Assembly: GCA_964344935.1 (NCBI GenBank)
Contig: CAYFPL010000014.1
Coordinates: 1-64,000 of the forward strand
Reading direction: 5' to 3'
DNA: 64,000 bases
Source of the DNA: GCA-2731375 sp964344935
GTDB lineage: Bacteria > Pseudomonadota > Alphaproteobacteria > GCA-2731375
The translations under genes and the position numbers were made by a program. Every line of letters begins with the position of its first letter. Positions within the stretch are counted from its first letter, which is position 1. Under the pieces are notes generated by a model. It saw nothing but the letters and a program-made list of their open reading frames with translations, did not search any database and had not been told where the DNA came from. Shown here piece after piece: positions 1-9,912 of this stretch.

Positions 1-1
1 C

Positions 2-3000
2 ACTCTGACCTACACAGTGGCGGCAACCGACGACAATGGCGCCTCCGACACGCAAACGGTCTCGATTACCGTCAATGGCACCAATGATGCACCGGTATTG
101 AGCATTCCCGATACAACCGGAGATGTAAACGAGGGTGATGGTACGGCAACGCTGACGGATAGCGGTGCGCTGAGCTTTACCGATCTGGATACATCGGATG
201 TGGTGACGGTGAGCGCCACTTCCAATGGCGATATATCCTGGAGCGGCGGGGTTTTGGACGGCGCCCTTGCCGCCTCCCTGGTCGCCGGCTTTAGCGTCGA
301 TCAGGATAGCTGGGACTTTACCACCTCCGAGAACTTGGACTTCCTGGCGGCGGGTGACACTATCAGCTTCTCATTCGACGTCGTGGCGACGGACGATAGT
401 GGCGCTGCCAATAACACCTCCGCAGTCGAAACGGTAACCATCACGATCAACGGCGCCAACGACGCACCGGTGGCGGTCAACGATACCAACAACGCGACCG
501 AAGCCGGCGGCGTGGCCAACGGCACGCCGGGCACGGTGGCCACGGGTAACGTGCTTGCCAACGACATTGATGTCGATAATTCGGATACGCTGACGGCGTC
601 CCTGACGCAGGTGATCGCCAATGGTGGATTCGAAGCACCAAATCTCGGGGCCGGTGGAATATTGTACAACGCGGCAGGCGCCGACTGGGACTTCCCCACA
701 TTTACCGGTGTCACAACCAACGCCAGCCTATTTACCTTCGGTAATCCGATGTCGCCGGAAGGTGACCAGGTGGCATTCTTGCAATCGACTGCGGCCCAGC
801 CCGTTTCGAACTTCAGCCAGACATTCGATGCGCCGGCCGGCACCTACAAATTCGCGTTCAACGCCGCCCAGCGCGGTTTGGGCGATGGCGACACGATTAC
901 GGACAATCTCGACTTTGAGGTTCTGTTCGACGGCGTCGTGGTCGGCACCTTCCAGCCGTCCGGCACGGCCTATGAGCCATTCGAGGTCACGGCGGTTGCG
1001 GTTTCGGATGGACCGCACACGCTGACTTTCCGGTCGATCAACACCGATGGCGATGCGGATGCGACCGTGTTCATCGACAATGTGCGTTTCGCCCACCATG
1101 GCGAACTCACCCTCGCCACGGATGGCAGCTACACCTATGTGGTGGACAACGACGACCCGGATGTGGAGGCGCTGGGCGTAGGCGACACGCTGTTGGACAC
1201 CTTCGTCTACACCACGACCGACGCCAGCGGCGCGTCTTCGACGGCGACCTTGACGATCACCATCGACGGCGCCAATGACGCACCGGTGGCGGTCAACGAT
1301 ACCAACAACGCGGCCGAAGCCGGCGGCGTGGCCAATGGCACGCCGGGCACGGTGGCCACGGGTAATGTGCTTGCCAACGACATCGATGTCGACATTACGG
1401 ATACGCTGACGGCGTCCCTGACGCAGGTGATCGCCAATGCGGGCTTCGAGGCGCCGGATCTTGGTTTTGTTTCACATGTATATAATCCGACCGGTGCGGA
1501 CTGGGACTTCCCCACTTTTACCGGTGTCACCGGAAACGCCAGCGGATTTACCTTCGGTAATCCGGTGGCACCTGAAGGCGACCAGGTGGCTTTTCTGCAA
1601 TCGACCACAGCCCAACCCATATCGAATTTCAGCCAGACATTCGATGCGCCGGCGGGCACCTACAAGTTCGCATTCGATGCGGCCCAACGCGGCGCGGGTG
1701 GTGGCGGCGCAAATCCGGACAATCTTGACTTTGAGGTTCTGTTCGATGGCGTGGTGGTCGGCACGTTCCAGCCTTCTGGTACCGCCTACGAGCCATTCGA
1801 AGTCACGGCGGTTGCGGTGGCGGATGGACCGCACACGCTGACTTTCCGGTCGATCAACACCGATGGCGATGCGGATGCGACCGTGTTCATCGACAATGTG
1901 CGTTTCGCCCACCATGGCGAACTCACCCTCGCCACGGATGGCAGCTACACCTATGTGGTGGACAACGACGACCCGGATGTGGAGGCGCTGGGCGTAGGCG
2001 ACACGCTGTTGGACACCTTCGTCTACACCACGACCGACGCCAGCGGCGCGTCTTCGACGGCGACCTTGACGATCACCATCGACGGCGCCAACGACGCACC
2101 GGTTGCTGTTGACGACACCGCAACGACGGACGAAGACACGGCCGTCGGTGGCAATGTCCTGGACGGCAGCAACGGCGGTTTGGACACCGATGTGGATGCC
2201 TCCGACACCCTGTCGGTCACTCCGGCGGCCTTCGATACGGCGCACGGCAGCGTCACGATCGCGGCCAACGGCGACTTCACCTATACCCCGGACGAAGACT
2301 ACAACGGCTCCGACAGCTTCGACTACACCGTGATCGACGGCAACGGCGGCAGCGACACAGGCACCGTCAACATAACCGTCAACGCGGTCAACGACGCGCC
2401 GGAGATCACTCTACCGGGGAATAATCAATCCCTTTCAGTTTCCGGCGGCTCCCAGGGCTTTGTCTCCGGCTTATCGGTTACCTCCAGTTATACGCTGGAA
2501 GCCTGGGTCAAGTATGACGGCACTGTACCCCCTGGCCACTACACAATTCTTGAATTTGGCAATGACGGTCCATACTTCGGGACGATCAGTGGCACCCTGG
2601 AATTGTACGCGCAAGATGGCGGCACAGTTCCAGGTGATGAATGGGTTCACGTCGCAGCCAGCTACGATGCATCGAGCAACACCACCGACCTTTACGTAAA
2701 CGGTGTGCAAACGCTTTCGAACGGCGGCCCGCCAACCAGCAACGCAGGCGTCGGTCTCGGCATCGGCTTCAATGCCGGAGACAATGGATGGAACGGCCTT
2801 ATTGATGAAGTTCGGGTTTGGGATCACGTCCGCTCCGCGGCGGAGATCGCGGACAACTACAATTCCACGCTCAACGGCGCCGAAGCCGGATTGACCGCCT
2901 ATTACAATTTCGACGGCGACAGCGGCGGCACGTTCACCAACCTGGCAGGCGGTGGATTTGACGGCGAACTAGAAAACGGCGCCACATTTGTGGCGGATGG

Positions 3001-5977
3001 ACCGATTGGCACGTTCACCACCGAAGAAGACAACCCGCTGACCATCACGGGGATCAGTGTGTCCGACGTGGACGCGGGCAGCGACCCGCTGCTGGTGAAC
3101 CTATCCGTTGCCAACGGCGATCTCTCGTTTGTCAATAGCGCGGGGCTTACGTTCACGGATTCAGATGGCAGCGACGGCACCTTGGCGTTTACCGGCTCTC
3201 AAACAGCAATCAACGCAGCGATTGCGAACGGCCTGGTTTACGACCCGACCCCAGACTTCAATGGCAACGACACATTGACGGTCAGCGTCAATGACCAAGG
3301 CAACAATGGCAGTGGCGGCCCGAAGACGGACATTGAGCAGGTTACAATTACCGTCATTCCCGATCCCGCCAATATTGCGCCCGAAATTACCCTGCCGGAG
3401 CCCGGACCGGCCAATCAGTCCCTGGGCGCGGCCCCTGGTGGCGGCGGCTTGGATGCAGTGGTGGACGGGTTTTTTGTTGCAAACCCTGGCGGCCAGGCCT
3501 GGACTTTCGAAGCCTGGATCAAACACGACGGCGGATTTGCGCCGAACAGCGTTAACCCCATTTTTGCAGGAAATACCTTTCCGATACTGGGTGTTACCGC
3601 CGATGCGAGCGGGAACGGAGAGCTTACAACGGTTGCAGGGCTGTCTTCGGGCGTCCCCATACCTGCCGATGAATGGGTGCATGTTGCTTTCACGAGAGAT
3701 TCGTCGATCGGTTTCGGCTCCACACATAAGACGTTCGTAAATGGAATCGAGACTTCACAACAAAACTTTCCCCTAGTTCAATTCGCACTTGAATTAAATA
3801 TTGGCCACGATGGCAGGGGAACTGACGCCTGGAATGGGAATATTGACGAGGTGCGGATTTGGGACCGCGCCCTCACAGAGGCGGAAATCGCGGCCCAAAA
3901 GGATGCCTCCCTGGTTGGTAACGAAAGCGGTCTTGTCGGCTATTACAATTTCGACGGCGACAGCGGCACGACTTTCACCGACCTGACCGCCGGCGGCCTG
4001 GACGGGACCTTTGGCCCCGGCACAGTTCTTGATTCGGATAGCCCCCCATCTATCGGCGGCGGCGGTGGCGGCACTTTCGAAACTGACGAAGACACCGCGC
4101 TGGCCCTCGACGGGTTCAGTGTGTTCGATGAAGACGCCGGTACTGATGACTTGGTCGTGGCGTTCTCCGTCGACCATGGCGCACTGGTCTTTACAGGCGT
4201 CCCCGGCGGCGGCATCACCTTTGTCGACTCCGATGGCTCTGACGGCACCCTGTCAATCAGCGGCTCCCAGGACGATCTTAACGCCGCCTTCCTGGCCGAG
4301 GATCTGATCTACACGCCCGATGCCGACTACCACGGCACCGACGATCTGACCGTCACGGTCGACGACCTGGGCCACAACGGCACCGGCGGGCCGCTAACGG
4401 ATGTGGATCAACTTACCCTCACCATCAACCCAGTTGATGACGACCCGGTCGCAAATGCGGACAAGATCATCACCAATGTGCAAGCCAGTGTCGGCAGAGC
4501 GCCGACCGTGGTCACGGATCTCGAAGTCAACAACAGTATCGCTACCGCCCAAGTGGTCGGGCGAGCGGCCTTCGGTGTTGGGCCAAACGTCGATGTCGGC
4601 GATGACAGCCAGCCTTGGGTATCGATCGTCGGCGACCTTAGGCCTGACCATACTCATGACTACTTCGCCTTCGAGCTCCTGGCCGGCGAAACGATCACGC
4701 TCGACATCGACTACGGCAACCAGGTCATTGGCGCTGGAGACGTCGATTCATTCCTTATCTTGCGGAATAGTGCGGGCGGGATTTTGGCGGCTGATAGCGA
4801 TGGCCATATCAGTGAAGGCGGCGGCGGCTCCGTTCCTGCCGGCGGCCATAGCGCAACGGGCATCACTTCCGATCCTTATTTCAGCTATACGGTCGCAACC
4901 GCCGGGACCTATATTGCCCAGGTCGGAAAGGAAGGTACCGGTGGTTTCGGCGACTATGTGCTCAATGTCAGCCTGGATACGCTGAATGAGGTCCTTGAGG
5001 TTCCCAAGAGCGCGTTGCTGTACAACGACAGGGCCGTGGACCCAGGTGACAGCCCATCGGTGACAAGCATCAGCAACGTCGATTTGGCCGATGCCACATC
5101 GTCAGGCGCGGATGTGCTTGTCGAATCTGCGCCGACCGTGATCGCGGAAACCGAGAACAACGGCGGCATTGCCAACGCCGATGTGATCGCCCGGTCTGAA
5201 TTTGGTATCGCGCCGAACCCGGATCTGGGTGATGATAATCTGCCGTCGGTGTCCATAACCGGCCTTATTGCCGGTGGCACCGATACTTACGCCTTCGAAC
5301 TCGAGGCAGGCGAAACCATCACCCTGGATATCGACTACGGAAACCACCCCAGTGGCGACGCGGTTGATACTTTACTGACATTCCGGGATGGGAGCGGCGG
5401 GTTTATCACCGACAATGATGATACCTCTGAGGCAATAGGCGGCGGTGGATCAGTATTATCTTCTGATTCCTACATTTCCTATACGGCAGCATCCGCCGGT
5501 ACATATTATGCGGAAGTTACCAAGTTCGGCAGTAGTACGGACGGCAACTATGTGCTGAATGTCAGCCTGGATAGCAATCCATCATTCGACTACACCATGA
5601 GTGACGGTAACGGAGGCACCGCCAGTTCCACCGCCACCGTCGAGGTGGTCGACGGCACGACGATCACGGGTACGGCGGCGGACGAGATCCTGATCGGTGC
5701 TTCCAGCGACGATACCCTGATCGGCAATGGCGGCGACGATTTGTTCGTCTTCAACGACGGCGGCGGCAATGACACGGTCGAAACTTTCGTCGCGGGCGAA
5801 GGGACTGACGACGCCCTCGATGTTACCGATTTCGGCTTCGCTGATCTTGCTGACCTGTTGTCGTCCACGGTGGATCTCGGTTCGGATCTGCGGATTGATC
5901 TGGACGGAAACGACTCGGTAACGTTGGTAGGTGTCAGTGACAAGAACTTGCTCCACGAGGACGACTTCTTGATATAG
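2..5977 (+). CDS. Giant VCBS/LamG/RTX secreted adhesin-like protein (5' partial)
   Basis: The reading frame is open from base 2, so the gene starts left of the window; at least 1,991 residues are present. Successive cadherin-like/VCBS repeats end in NDAPV-type linkers (near nt 95, 465, 1280, 2095, 2390). Two LamG/concanavalin-like domains follow (about nt 2420-3000 and 3410-4050, each with an EAW..D start and an EVR.WD core). Two PPC-like segments (about 4500-4975 and 5130-5560) share YFAFEL or YAFELEAGETI and TLDIDYGN. An RTX-like stretch with GGDDLFVF is near nt 5730, then a short acidic tail ending in DDFLI. This layout is typical of type I secreted adhesins or matrix proteins; Ca2+ binding and export are inferred from family knowledge. 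Two consecutive 816-bp units near nt 452-2083 are almost identical. No T1SS genes are seen nearby. The specific ligand is unknown. Confidence 0.88.
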   Translation, partial: TLTYTVAATDDNGASDTQTVSITVNGTNDAPVLSIPDTTGDVNEGDGTATLTDSGALSFTDLDTSDVVTVSATSNGDISWSGGVLDGALAASLVAGFSVDQDSWDFTTSENLDFLAAGDTISFSFDVVATDDSGAANNTSAVETVTITINGANDAPVAVNDTNNATEAGGVANGTPGTVATGNVLANDIDVDNSDTLTASLTQVIANGGFEAPNLGAGGILYNAAGADWDFPTFTGVTTNASLFTFGNPMSPEGDQVAFLQSTAAQPVSNFSQTFDAPAGTYKFAFNAAQRGLGDGDTITDNLDFEVLFDGVVVGTFQPSGTAYEPFEVTAVAVSDGPHTLTFRSINTDGDADATVFIDNVRFAHHGELTLATDGSYTYVVDNDDPDVEALGVGDTLLDTFVYTTTDASGASSTATLTITIDGANDAPVAVNDTNNAAEAGGVANGTPGTVATGNVLANDIDVDITDTLTASLTQVIANAGFEAPDLGFVSHVYNPTGADWDFPTFTGVTGNASGFTFGNPVAPEGDQVAFLQSTTAQPISNFSQTFDAPAGTYKFAFDAAQRGAGGGGANPDNLDFEVLFDGVVVGTFQPSGTAYEPFEVTAVAVADGPHTLTFRSINTDGDADATVFIDNVRFAHHGELTLATDGSYTYVVDNDDPDVEALGVGDTLLDTFVYTTTDASGASSTATLTITIDGANDAPVAVDDTATTDEDTAVGGNVLDGSNGGLDTDVDASDTLSVTPAAFDTAHGSVTIAANGDFTYTPDEDYNGSDSFDYTVIDGNGGSDTGTVNITVNAVNDAPEITLPGNNQSLSVSGGSQGFVSGLSVTSSYTLEAWVKYDGTVPPGHYTILEFGNDGPYFGTISGTLELYAQDGGTVPGDEWVHVAASYDASSNTTDLYVNGVQTLSNGGPPTSNAGVGLGIGFNAGDNGWNGLIDEVRVWDHVRSAAEIADNYNSTLNGAEAGLTAYYNFDGDSGGTFTNLAGGGFDGELENGATFVADGPIGTFTTEEDNPLTITGISVSDVDAGSDPLLVNLSVANGDLSFVNSAGLTFTDSDGSDGTLAFTGSQTAINAAIANGLVYDPTPDFNGNDTLTVSVNDQGNNGSGGPKTDIEQVTITVIPDPANIAPEITLPEPGPANQSLGAAPGGGGLDAVVDGFFVANPGGQAWTFEAWIKHDGGFAPNSVNPIFAGNTFPILGVTADASGNGELTTVAGLSSGVPIPADEWVHVAFTRDSSIGFGSTHKTFVNGIETSQQNFPLVQFALELNIGHDGRGTDAWNGNIDEVRIWDRALTEAEIAAQKDASLVGNESGLVGYYNFDGDSGTTFTDLTAGGLDGTFGPGTVLDSDSPPSIGGGGGGTFETDEDTALALDGFSVFDEDAGTDDLVVAFSVDHGALVFTGVPGGGITFVDSDGSDGTLSISGSQDDLNAAFLAEDLIYTPDADYHGTDDLTVTVDDLGHNGTGGPLTDVDQLTLTINPVDDDPVANADKIITNVQASVGRAPTVVTDLEVNNSIATAQVVGRAAFGVGPNVDVGDDSQPWVSIVGDLRPDHTHDYFAFELLAGETITLDIDYGNQVIGAGDVDSFLILRNSAGGILAADSDGHISEGGGGSVPAGGHSATGITSDPYFSYTVATAGTYIAQVGKEGTGGFGDYVLNVSLDTLNEVLEVPKSALLYNDRAVDPGDSPSVTSISNVDLADATSSGADVLVESAPTVIAETENNGGIANADVIARSEFGIAPNPDLGDDNLPSVSITGLIAGGTDTYAFELEAGETITLDIDYGNHPSGDAVDTLLTFRDGSGGFITDNDDTSEAIGGGGSVLSSDSYISYTAASAGTYYAEVTKFGSSTDGNYVLNVSLDSNPSFDYTMSDGNGGTASSTATVEVVDGTTITGTAADEILIGASSDDTLIGNGGDDLFVFNDGGGNDTVETFVAGEGTDDALDVTDFGFADLADLLSSTVDLGSDLRIDLDGNDSVTLVGVSDKNLLHEDDFLI
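452..2083 (+). repeat. Two tandem 816-bp coding repeats (272 aa each)
   Basis: The motif GGCGCCAA(C/T)GACGCACCGG occurs at 452, 1268 and 2084, exactly 816 bp apart each time. The two units 452-1267 and 1268-2083 encode matching 272-residue blocks. Their 3' parts (1005-1275 and 1821-2091) are identical base for base over about 271 bp, while the middle of each unit (about 600-900 against 1416-1716) has diverged. The pattern indicates an in-frame duplication with recent gene conversion or recombination at one end. An assembly artefact is unlikely because the middles differ. Confidence 0.93.
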
Positions 5978-6401
5978 GGCAGTTCCTGTATAGCGGCTCT
6001 GCTCGGCCATTACCCAGCCGTGCAATGCGTTCGATGGGTGTTTTCGACGGCATCGCGCGCACGGATCGGTCTGCCTAAAATCCGCAGTGATTTCGAGCGT
6101 TTCGTACTACTGCGATAGAAGTGCGTGACCTATCGCTGTTCGAATGAACGCCGGTCCCGCTATGTAGGCGGGCGCTTCATTCCGACCGATGCCCTAAGGC
6201 GATACCAGCGCGGCACAAGAGACTGTTGTCTGGGGCTATCAGGTACGAACTGCGCCACGAATTGCCATTTACTGATAATTGTTGGGCGTCATAGCGAGGC
6301 CATATTCGCGACGGCGATGACCGTCGATTTGCACTATTCTCGCATTCGCAGTGCAATTGTTTTCAACAACGCCCGGCAAATCGAAAAAGAAAGCGGCGGG
6401 A
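5978..6401. other. Intergenic region, 424 bp, no gene recognised
   Basis: No convincing coding sequence was found: open frames here have no family resemblance and mostly run into the next gene in another frame. An imperfect hairpin can be drawn at about 6144-6180 (outer ATGAA/TTCAT, inner CCCGC/GCGGG around TATGTAG), without a T-tract. It presumably carries the 3' end of the giant gene's mRNA and the promoter of the metallophosphoesterase gene. Confidence 0.5.
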
Positions 6402-8396
6402 ATGCCCCATCATGTAAGCGAGGATCGTCTATTCACCTTTGCCGTCATCGCCGATACCCACGTCACGGAAGAGGAGGCTGAGGCAATCGGCGGCTATGAT
6501 GTGGATACGGTGAAACTGGGCGCGGCGCGTTCCGCCTATGTGGTGCGAGAACTCAATCGGCTGGCGCCGGACTTTGTCGTTCACCTTGGCGACATCACCC
6601 ACCCGGAGCCGGGCACACCGGCCTATGAGGATTCCGCGGCGCGCTTTCACAAAGTCTATGAAGCGCTGGAATGCCCGCTCTATCTGGTAGCTGGAAATCA
6701 CGATATCGGAGAAAAATTCTTCATCGGCGAGCACCTGCCGCCCCAGCAGGCGCAACGCATCGTCAACGATGACATGATTGCCGAATATGAACGGCATTTT
6801 CAGGCCCAGTACTATTCGTTCGAACATCAGGGCTGTCTGTTCGTCATCATCAACGGCATGATCGTCAATTCGGGTCTGGACTGGGAAGAGCAACAGCGCC
6901 AATGGCTCGAGCGCCTGTTGGATGCCAACCCGGGGCGGCGAATCTTTATGTTTTCCCATTACCCGCCCTACATTTCCCGAGCGGACGAGACCAGCCACTA
7001 CGACGCCACGGACGAGCCCGGCCGCTCGTGGCTGCTGGGAATACTGGAGCGATACAAGGTCGAAGCGTTCTACGCCGGCCATGTGCATAACTTCTTCTTC
7101 AATCGCCATATGGAAACGAACTGTTACGTATTACCGTCGGTCTGTTTCCTGCGTCACGACTACCATGAGCTGTTCCGCATCGCGCCGGGCATGAAACAGG
7201 GACGGCACGATGGCGCCAAACTCGGCTATGCCGTTGTCGACGTTCACTGCGTGGGCCACCTTAATCACATCGTCCGTTCATACGGCCGCACGGATGATCA
7301 GGATGAAGCGGCTGAACATCGTCTGCCGCTGGTTCACGGTTTGGCGCCAAACCGACCCGGCATCGGGCTGGATTTACGTCAACCCTGGTGCGACAGTGCC
7401 AACATACCCACGCCCTGGGGGCTGGACGTCTTTAGGCGCAAACGGGTGCGCAACGACTACCCGCTTTTGGCCATTTGGGAAATGGGGGTACGGAACCTGC
7501 GGGTGCCGCTTGACGATCTGGCCGATGCCGAGGCGAAAGGCCGCATGGCCGAGCTGACGGCGCTCGGCCATCGTTTTACCGCCTACTCCTATGGACTGCC
7601 CAAGGGCGCGGCCCGGCAGGCGTTGGAGGATCATGGCGAGGATTTGAGCGCCTGGGAAGTAATCGCTCCGGCCACCAGCGCCCCAGATCTCCTCGGCGAC
7701 ATCGCCGCCCTGAAGAGTGGCATACCAGTCTTCTTCAACGCCTATCGGGCGGGGGCAAAGACTTTCAGTGCCAGCCATGGCCTGGACTCCGACGAGCATG
7801 GCACCGCCGAAGCGCTGCTTGACCTGGACGGTGCGAGAGATGCCATCGACGGCTTGGTCTTCGGCATCCCTTGGCAGGTTGCACCGCTACCGGCGATGTT
7901 GGCGGCCCGGGAATGCGTCGCCGGGTTGGACGTCTCCGCCGCTATCCATGTTCAGTTCGCGCATAGCAGGCCGTTGGAGCGGGAGGGAACCGAGCGCCAT
8001 GATGCCAATCGCATTGCGGCGGCCGTTGTTGGCGCTTTGGCGATCGACGATACCGCGGTCTTTCTCGACAACTTTACAGGCATCGACCGGGGCTATTACT
8101 TCAGCGGCGGCTTGGTTGACCGGCTTTATAACCCGCTCTCCGGCGCTCACATCGTCCGACATCTGCACGCCGCGTTACCGGATGGATGCGAGATCGACAC
8201 AATCGACCGGAACGACAATGGCAGCGTGATTTCGCTGCGTAGTCCCGCTGGCGCGCTGCTGTTGCCCACGGCCGATATGGATCCGGCAAATCTGCCATCC
8301 ATTCCTTCGCAAACCGCCGGGCTTTTGCTTGACCTTGCCAGCGGAAAAATAGCGGGCCAGCGCCTTACCGGTCCCACGCTGCTGATGCCCGAATAG
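6402..8396 (+). CDS. Calcineurin-like metallophosphoesterase with extra C-terminal domain
   Basis: The N-terminal half carries the five metallophosphoesterase blocks in order: ADTHV (D18, H20), GDITH (D64), GNHD (99-101), FSHYPP and GHVHNFF. This predicts a two-metal phosphoesterase acting on a phosphomonoester, phosphodiester or nucleotide; the substrate is not evident. The C-terminal half (about residues 320-664) has no motif I can assign. It is rich in alternating hydrophobic strands and charged helices, like a barrel fold. The ATG at 6402 is preferred because it sits just before the conserved fold and follows GGCGGGA; a GTG at 6351 would add 17 basic, unconserved residues. No signal peptide is visible. 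The gene stands alone, converging with the PhyH gene just 5 bp downstream. Confidence 0.82.
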   Translation: MPHHVSEDRLFTFAVIADTHVTEEEAEAIGGYDVDTVKLGAARSAYVVRELNRLAPDFVVHLGDITHPEPGTPAYEDSAARFHKVYEALECPLYLVAGNHDIGEKFFIGEHLPPQQAQRIVNDDMIAEYERHFQAQYYSFEHQGCLFVIINGMIVNSGLDWEEQQRQWLERLLDANPGRRIFMFSHYPPYISRADETSHYDATDEPGRSWLLGILERYKVEAFYAGHVHNFFFNRHMETNCYVLPSVCFLRHDYHELFRIAPGMKQGRHDGAKLGYAVVDVHCVGHLNHIVRSYGRTDDQDEAAEHRLPLVHGLAPNRPGIGLDLRQPWCDSANIPTPWGLDVFRRKRVRNDYPLLAIWEMGVRNLRVPLDDLADAEAKGRMAELTALGHRFTAYSYGLPKGAARQALEDHGEDLSAWEVIAPATSAPDLLGDIAALKSGIPVFFNAYRAGAKTFSASHGLDSDEHGTAEALLDLDGARDAIDGLVFGIPWQVAPLPAMLAARECVAGLDVSAAIHVQFAHSRPLEREGTERHDANRIAAAVVGALAIDDTAVFLDNFTGIDRGYYFSGGLVDRLYNPLSGAHIVRHLHAALPDGCEIDTIDRNDNGSVISLRSPAGALLLPTADMDPANLPSIPSQTAGLLLDLASGKIAGQRLTGPTLLMPE

Positions 8397-8401
8397 GGGA
8401 C

Positions 8402-9787
8402 CTAGGCCCTGATCGGCACCGGCCGGCCATCCTCGCCAAATTCGCCGATGCGATAGGTGCCTTGCGGGTTACCATTCTGGTTGTAAGAGAAGTACGCCAC
8501 ATGGGTGGTGGGCACGCCATAGCTTCGCGTGACGGGGCGACCGTCTTCGTCCTCTTCGTTCCGCCACATTTGCAGCCATTTGAGGATGTCCGCGCCGCTT
8601 TCCAATTGCCCGGCGGAATTGACTTCTTCAAGTTCGTCGAGGGACATCCAGCGATGTGCGGGTTCTGAACCATCACCCGGGACAAGCTCTGGCGCTCCGG
8701 TTTGCAGGCGATGGCCATAGACGCGGCATCGCCATTCCCCCGTATCGTCGTCATTGGCCTGGTCCGAGAGATCGACCAACCAGCTAAGCCACGGAATTTG
8801 CAATCCCAATTGCTCCTGGACCTGTGTGACAACGGAACCCATGACATTGCAAACGTCCAGAATGCTTGCCGTTGGGTCCTCCGCCGCGGCGAACTTCGGA
8901 AGCCGCCAACCATCGGTGTCGTTGCCAAGGACCAGCAGATCTTCCTCGCTGTCTTCGATCAGCAGTTGCGCCTCGTCTATGCCACCCACCGGGCCATCGC
9001 GCAGGGCGGCATACTGCCCATCGCCCCGGTGGTAAGGCACCAAGTGCTTTAAGTCGTCGGGCAGGAAGTCGTGAACGGCGGAAGGATAGATCGTCGGCCC
9101 GCAAGCGGGCGGCGAGGATTTGGCATGGAACTTCATATAGAGCCCACAGCGGTCCGAGTTGCCGTAGTTGGGACGCGCTTCATGCCATAGAAATCCATCC
9201 ATCAGGACCACGTCACCCTTGTTCAGTGTCGGGTCGATCAGCTCGATTGCGGCCGGCGCCGGTACTTGGGCGGCATCCACCTGATGCACGCGCCCGTCCG
9301 ATGGCAAAACGGTGGTCTTTTTGTGTGTGCCGGGAGATACGGCGAGGGGACCGGCCGTCGGCGTGTAATCGACAAACGGGATAACCGCGAACATCCACTT
9401 GACGTACGAGCCGACGCAACGCCAGGGCTTGTAGTCATAATGGGCAACACTGCCCTCGACAAACGGCTTGTCACCAAGCCCGGCGCCCGGTGGACGCATG
9501 ATCGACCAATACTGCGCCAATGTCGCGGGCTCGCCAAAGAGTTCCTGGACCGCCTCCACGATAGCCGGATGCGCCAGGCTTACTTCCGCGACGTCCGGGT
9601 GATCTTCCAGCACCCGGGGGCCCATCGAATGGATCCCGGGCAAGGGATAGGCCGATCCCTCTTTGTAGGTATCGTAGTCGCCGCTCCTAAATGCGGTACG
9701 GTTCGGCCCGGCGAGACGGTCCACTTCCGCGTGTGTCAGGACATTGCGAAGGATGTAATAGCCATTCTTCTCGAATTCTTCTTTCAT
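8402..9787 (-). CDS. PhyH-type Fe(II)/2OG dioxygenase fused to degenerate Nudix-like domain
   Basis: Residues 1-235 form a phytanoyl-CoA dioxygenase-like cupin: the iron-binding HxD is H116-Y-D118, the distal ligand is H202 in LWHEARPN, and R205 may bind 2-oxoglutarate. Such enzymes hydroxylate a substrate using O2 and 2-oxoglutarate. Residues about 280-405 resemble a Nudix fold: a GWRLPKF entry, a helix ending TQVQEQLGL where a Nudix box would read REUXEEXGU, and a W-S-L-D-E-L-E end typical of MutT proteins. The R, first E and one later E of the box are replaced, so hydrolase activity is unlikely and a binding role is plausible (inference). The gene is divergent from the cyclase gene. The fusion is unusual for PhyH proteins, which normally end near 300 residues. 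Confidence 0.8.
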   Translation of the reverse strand: MKEEFEKNGYYILRNVLTHAEVDRLAGPNRTAFRSGDYDTYKEGSAYPLPGIHSMGPRVLEDHPDVAEVSLAHPAIVEAVQELFGEPATLAQYWSIMRPPGAGLGDKPFVEGSVAHYDYKPWRCVGSYVKWMFAVIPFVDYTPTAGPLAVSPGTHKKTTVLPSDGRVHQVDAAQVPAPAAIELIDPTLNKGDVVLMDGFLWHEARPNYGNSDRCGLYMKFHAKSSPPACGPTIYPSAVHDFLPDDLKHLVPYHRGDGQYAALRDGPVGGIDEAQLLIEDSEEDLLVLGNDTDGWRLPKFAAAEDPTASILDVCNVMGSVVTQVQEQLGLQIPWLSWLVDLSDQANDDDTGEWRCRVYGHRLQTGAPELVPGDGSEPAHRWMSLDELEEVNSAGQLESGADILKWLQMWRNEEDEDGRPVTRSYGVPTTHVAYFSYNQNGNPQGTYRIGEFGEDGRPVPIRA

Positions 9788-9861
9788 GGCTTAGCCTACA
9801 AATTTGGGAATGGGCGGCGGATGCAGATTTTCCAGATTACCGGCTGCGGCTTGAATATCAA

Positions 9862-9912
9862 GGCACCTCCTGAAGGTAACTATCTGCGAGTTCAAGTCCC
9901 TTCCTGGGTGCC
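9862..9912. promoter_or_regulatory. Imperfect inverted repeat in divergent promoter region
   Basis: GGCACC (9862-9867) pairs with GGTGCC (9907-9912), and GAAGG (9872-9876) with CCTTC (9899-9903), separated by a small internal loop. The loop side contains GAGTTCAAGTC, reminiscent of a tRNA T-arm. It lies between the starts of the PhyH gene and the cyclase gene, so it may be an operator or leader structure. The function is unknown. Confidence 0.3.

Noticed and set aside
301..843. Long antisense open frames under the VCBS gene
   Set aside because: They are shadows created by biased codon use and the repeats; they show no domain, RBS or conservation pattern.
1..5977. CRISPR array
   Set aside because: The repeats are long, in-frame and protein-coding, with no short palindromic repeat/spacer pattern.
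6125..6481. 118-codon open frame before the phosphoesterase
   Set aside because: It overlaps the real gene in another frame and contains no recognisable domain.
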